In this document: one piece after another, positions 62,787-64,000 of the stretch
How positions within the stretch are numbered: the first letter of the stretch is position 1
How the letters are laid out: every line of letters starts with the position of its first letter
Assembly (NCBI GenBank): GCA_027624035.1
Contig: JAQBUI010000001.1
Coordinates: 1 to 64,000 of the forward strand
Origin: Pseudomonadota bacterium
Lineage (GTDB): Bacteria > Pseudomonadota > Gammaproteobacteria > Pseudomonadales > Azotimanducaceae
Length of the DNA: 64,000 bases
Reading direction: 5' to 3'
Translations under genes and position numbers: made by a program
The notes under the pieces: generated by a model
Told to the model about the DNA's origin: nothing
Seen by the model: the letters and a program-made list of their open reading frames with translations, nothing else
Databases searched by the model: none

Positions 62787-63920
62787 TCAAATCGCTCTGC
62801 GATTCTCCCTCCTGCCGATTGCGGGAGATTTGCGGGAGTTTTCATTGTTGATCAAGGTCAGGGTCGGTGCCGAGGTACCGGACCAGCTCACTTTTTCCAC
62901 CGCGTCGATCAGTTCCCCGATTTCAGCTGCGGAATAGTGCGTCGTGATCTGGCCGTTCTTGTGACCCAGGAGCACCTGCCGGGTTTCATGACTCACTCCT
63001 TTGGCCCGCAACCGGCGACCGAAGGTATGCTTCAAATCATGGACCCGCACCTGCGGCAAGCCAGCCTCCTCCCGCGCCCGGCGCCAGGCCTTGGTGTTGA
63101 TGCGATCCACCGGTCTACCCTTGGCATAGGTAAACACATGCTCCGGGTTCCTGCCGCGCTGACGATTGATCACCGCCCGTGCTTCGGCATTCATCACCAC
63201 CAGTCGGTCTTCCCCATTCTTAACGCCGCCACCCGGGAGCACAAACACGCTGGTTTGCAGCTCGGGAATGGATACTTCCCAATCCCACCTCAAACCCACC
63301 ACTTCCTGCTCCCGCGTTCCGGTGTTGACCTTGAACAACGCCATTTCCCTCAAGTGGCCCGGCAACCGCGCAAACAACCTCGATTGCTCGTCCCACGACA
63401 GGGGATACGGCTTACGGGCATCGTCACACTCCAACATTTGCAGCAGGGGAGCGGTTTCAAGCCAGGTCAACCCGGACTTATCCCGCCACAGGCGGGCGGC
63501 CAGAGTCAGAATGCGCCGCACCACCGCCAGATCGCGGTTGATGGTGTTGGCTCGCATACCCTGCTTTCGACGATACCGTATAAACGGCTCCAGCGTGCCC
63601 TGATGCACCCGCCGCAAAGGCAGATCGCCTATGTGCGGGTCCAGAATTTTCAGGGACTGGGCATAGCGGCCTATACTGCGTTTATGCTGATAATCCAGCA
63701 GAAACCGGGTGGCCGCCTGCCGAAAAGTACGCTCGATACGAATGCCGTAGACAGTCGCCTTGCGCAGCTCTTCCAACCGTCGAATCAGGAACCTTTCCGC
63801 CTCCTTGAGCTCGCTTGCGCCAGTGCTCTCGCGAAGTCGGCCATATCCCCTGACGCATTTATCAATGTGCCAGATGCCCTGGGTGCCTCTCTTGTAGAGG
63901 CCCGGGATTCGCTTTGACAT
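62787..63920 (-). CDS. Tyrosine recombinase / integrase
   Basis: This 377-residue enzyme would integrate and excise the element at tRNA-Met. Residues 60-155 look like the core-binding domain. The catalytic set is Arg203 (NTGTREQEVVGLRW), Lys235 (GGVKNGEDR), His294, His320 (LLGHKNGQITTHYS) and nucleophile Tyr329. At the second arginine position of the HxxR box it has lysine (HDLKHTF, Lys297), a variant I recall from a subfamily of proteobacterial integrases. AGAGGAGAA precedes ATG 63920, lying inside the overlapping gene. Confidence 0.95.
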   Translation of the reverse strand: MSKRIPGLYKRGTQGIWHIDKCVRGYGRLRESTGASELKEAERFLIRRLEELRKATVYGIRIERTFRQAATRFLLDYQHKRSIGRYAQSLKILDPHIGDLPLRRVHQGTLEPFIRYRRKQGMRANTINRDLAVVRRILTLAARLWRDKSGLTWLETAPLLQMLECDDARKPYPLSWDEQSRLFARLPGHLREMALFKVNTGTREQEVVGLRWDWEVSIPELQTSVFVLPGGGVKNGEDRLVVMNAEARAVINRQRGRNPEHVFTYAKGRPVDRINTKAWRRAREEAGLPQVRVHDLKHTFGRRLRAKGVSHETRQVLLGHKNGQITTHYSAAEIGELIDAVEKVSWSGTSAPTLTLINNENSRKSPAIGRRENRRAI

Positions 63921-64000
63921 AAGAGTTCTCCTCTATGCTTTGGCGAACACCCACAGCGGTTCTTATACTGCTCCGCCCAGGCGTCCATTTCAAGCCGGTC
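63785..64000 (-). CDS. C-terminal part of an excisionase-like DNA-binding protein, overlapping the integrase gene
   Basis: An open frame enters from beyond 64000 and stops at 63785; its start is outside the window. The visible 71 residues begin DRLEMDAWAEQYKNRCG, like the end of a helix-turn-helix (AlpA/MerR-like) domain, then a Ser-rich part with SGTLINASGDMADFARALAQ and a basic tail SSRRRKGS. I recall the same tail pattern in small DNA-binding proteins encoded just before integrases, where the frames also overlap. The overlap with the integrase is 136 bases. Confidence 0.55.
   Translation of the reverse strand, partial: DRLEMDAWAEQYKNRCGCSPKHRGELLCQSESRASTREAPRASGTLINASGDMADFARALAQASSRRRKGS

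Larger units (their letters stand above)
62753..64000. mobile_element. Left edge of an integrative element in tRNA-Met (continues past the window)
   Basis: All sequence from the tRNA 3' end to the window end is taken up by an integrase gene and an overlapping excisionase-like gene. Both read towards the tRNA, the usual layout at one end of an integrative element or prophage. Cargo and the other boundary are not visible. Confidence 0.65.

Overview
The window is chromosomal DNA of a gammaproteobacterium with a GC content visibly above 50 percent. The evidence is gene order: tuf-tRNA-Trp-secE-nusG-rplKAJL-rpoBC, the str, S10, spc and alpha operons back to back, rsfS-rlmH-mrdA-mrdB-mltB-rlpA-dacA-ybeD-lipB-lipA, and hemA-prfA-prmC-moeB divergent from lolB-ispE-tRNA-Gln-prs-rplY-pth-ychF. 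Protein lengths and motifs fit the same group. I cannot name the genus from sequence alone.

Layout. 1-31167: 38 complete genes for transcription and translation, all on the plus strand, after the last 21 codons of a first tuf copy and tRNA-Trp. They run secE-nusG, rplK-rplA, rplJ-rplL-rpoB-rpoC, rpsL-rpsG-fusA-tuf, rpsJ through rpsQ, rplN through secY-rpmJ, and rpsM-rpsK-rpsD-rpoA-rplQ, closed by a clear terminator at 31143-31167. Control sites visible in the DNA are the rplJ leader, the rplL-rpoB attenuator hairpin, a good promoter ahead of rpsL, and a promoter, long leader and attenuator ahead of rpsJ. 31210-38478: uvrA (minus), a YajR-like MFS transporter and ssb (plus), uppP (minus), a Lon N-domain protein (plus) and a 3-methyladenine DNA glycosylase (minus). 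38503-49387: proA, nadD, rsfS, rlmH, the elongasome pair PBP2-RodA, the envelope proteins MltB, RlpA and PBP5-like DacA, then ybeD and the lipoate genes lipB and lipA. 49325-53360: minus-strand moeB, prmC, prfA, hemA. 53675-60903: a TPR lipoprotein, lolB, ispE, tRNA-Gln, prs, rplY, pth, ychF and a small membrane protein. 60935-62485: a minus-strand IlvX-like ThDP enzyme. 62676-62752: tRNA-Met.

The last 1.25 kb is different. A tyrosine recombinase points at the 3' end of tRNA-Met, and the C-terminal part of an excisionase-like protein overlaps the start of the integrase gene in another frame. This looks like the left edge of an integrative element whose body lies beyond position 64000. No cargo is visible, so any unusual system would have to be sought there.

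Most of the window is conserved core genome. The observations that stand out are: a set of short tandem repeats, mostly 12 bp units, at gene ends and in spacers (ssb, yajR-like, ybeD, rodA/mltB, hemA and the hemA upstream spacer); four decamer repeats in the hemA/TPR spacer; a 63 bp convergent overlap in which moeB encodes a zinc-ligand CxxC opposite the end of lipA; an N-terminal extension on ribosomal protein S11 and an acidic tail on L17; and many GTG/TTG starts in highly expressed genes.
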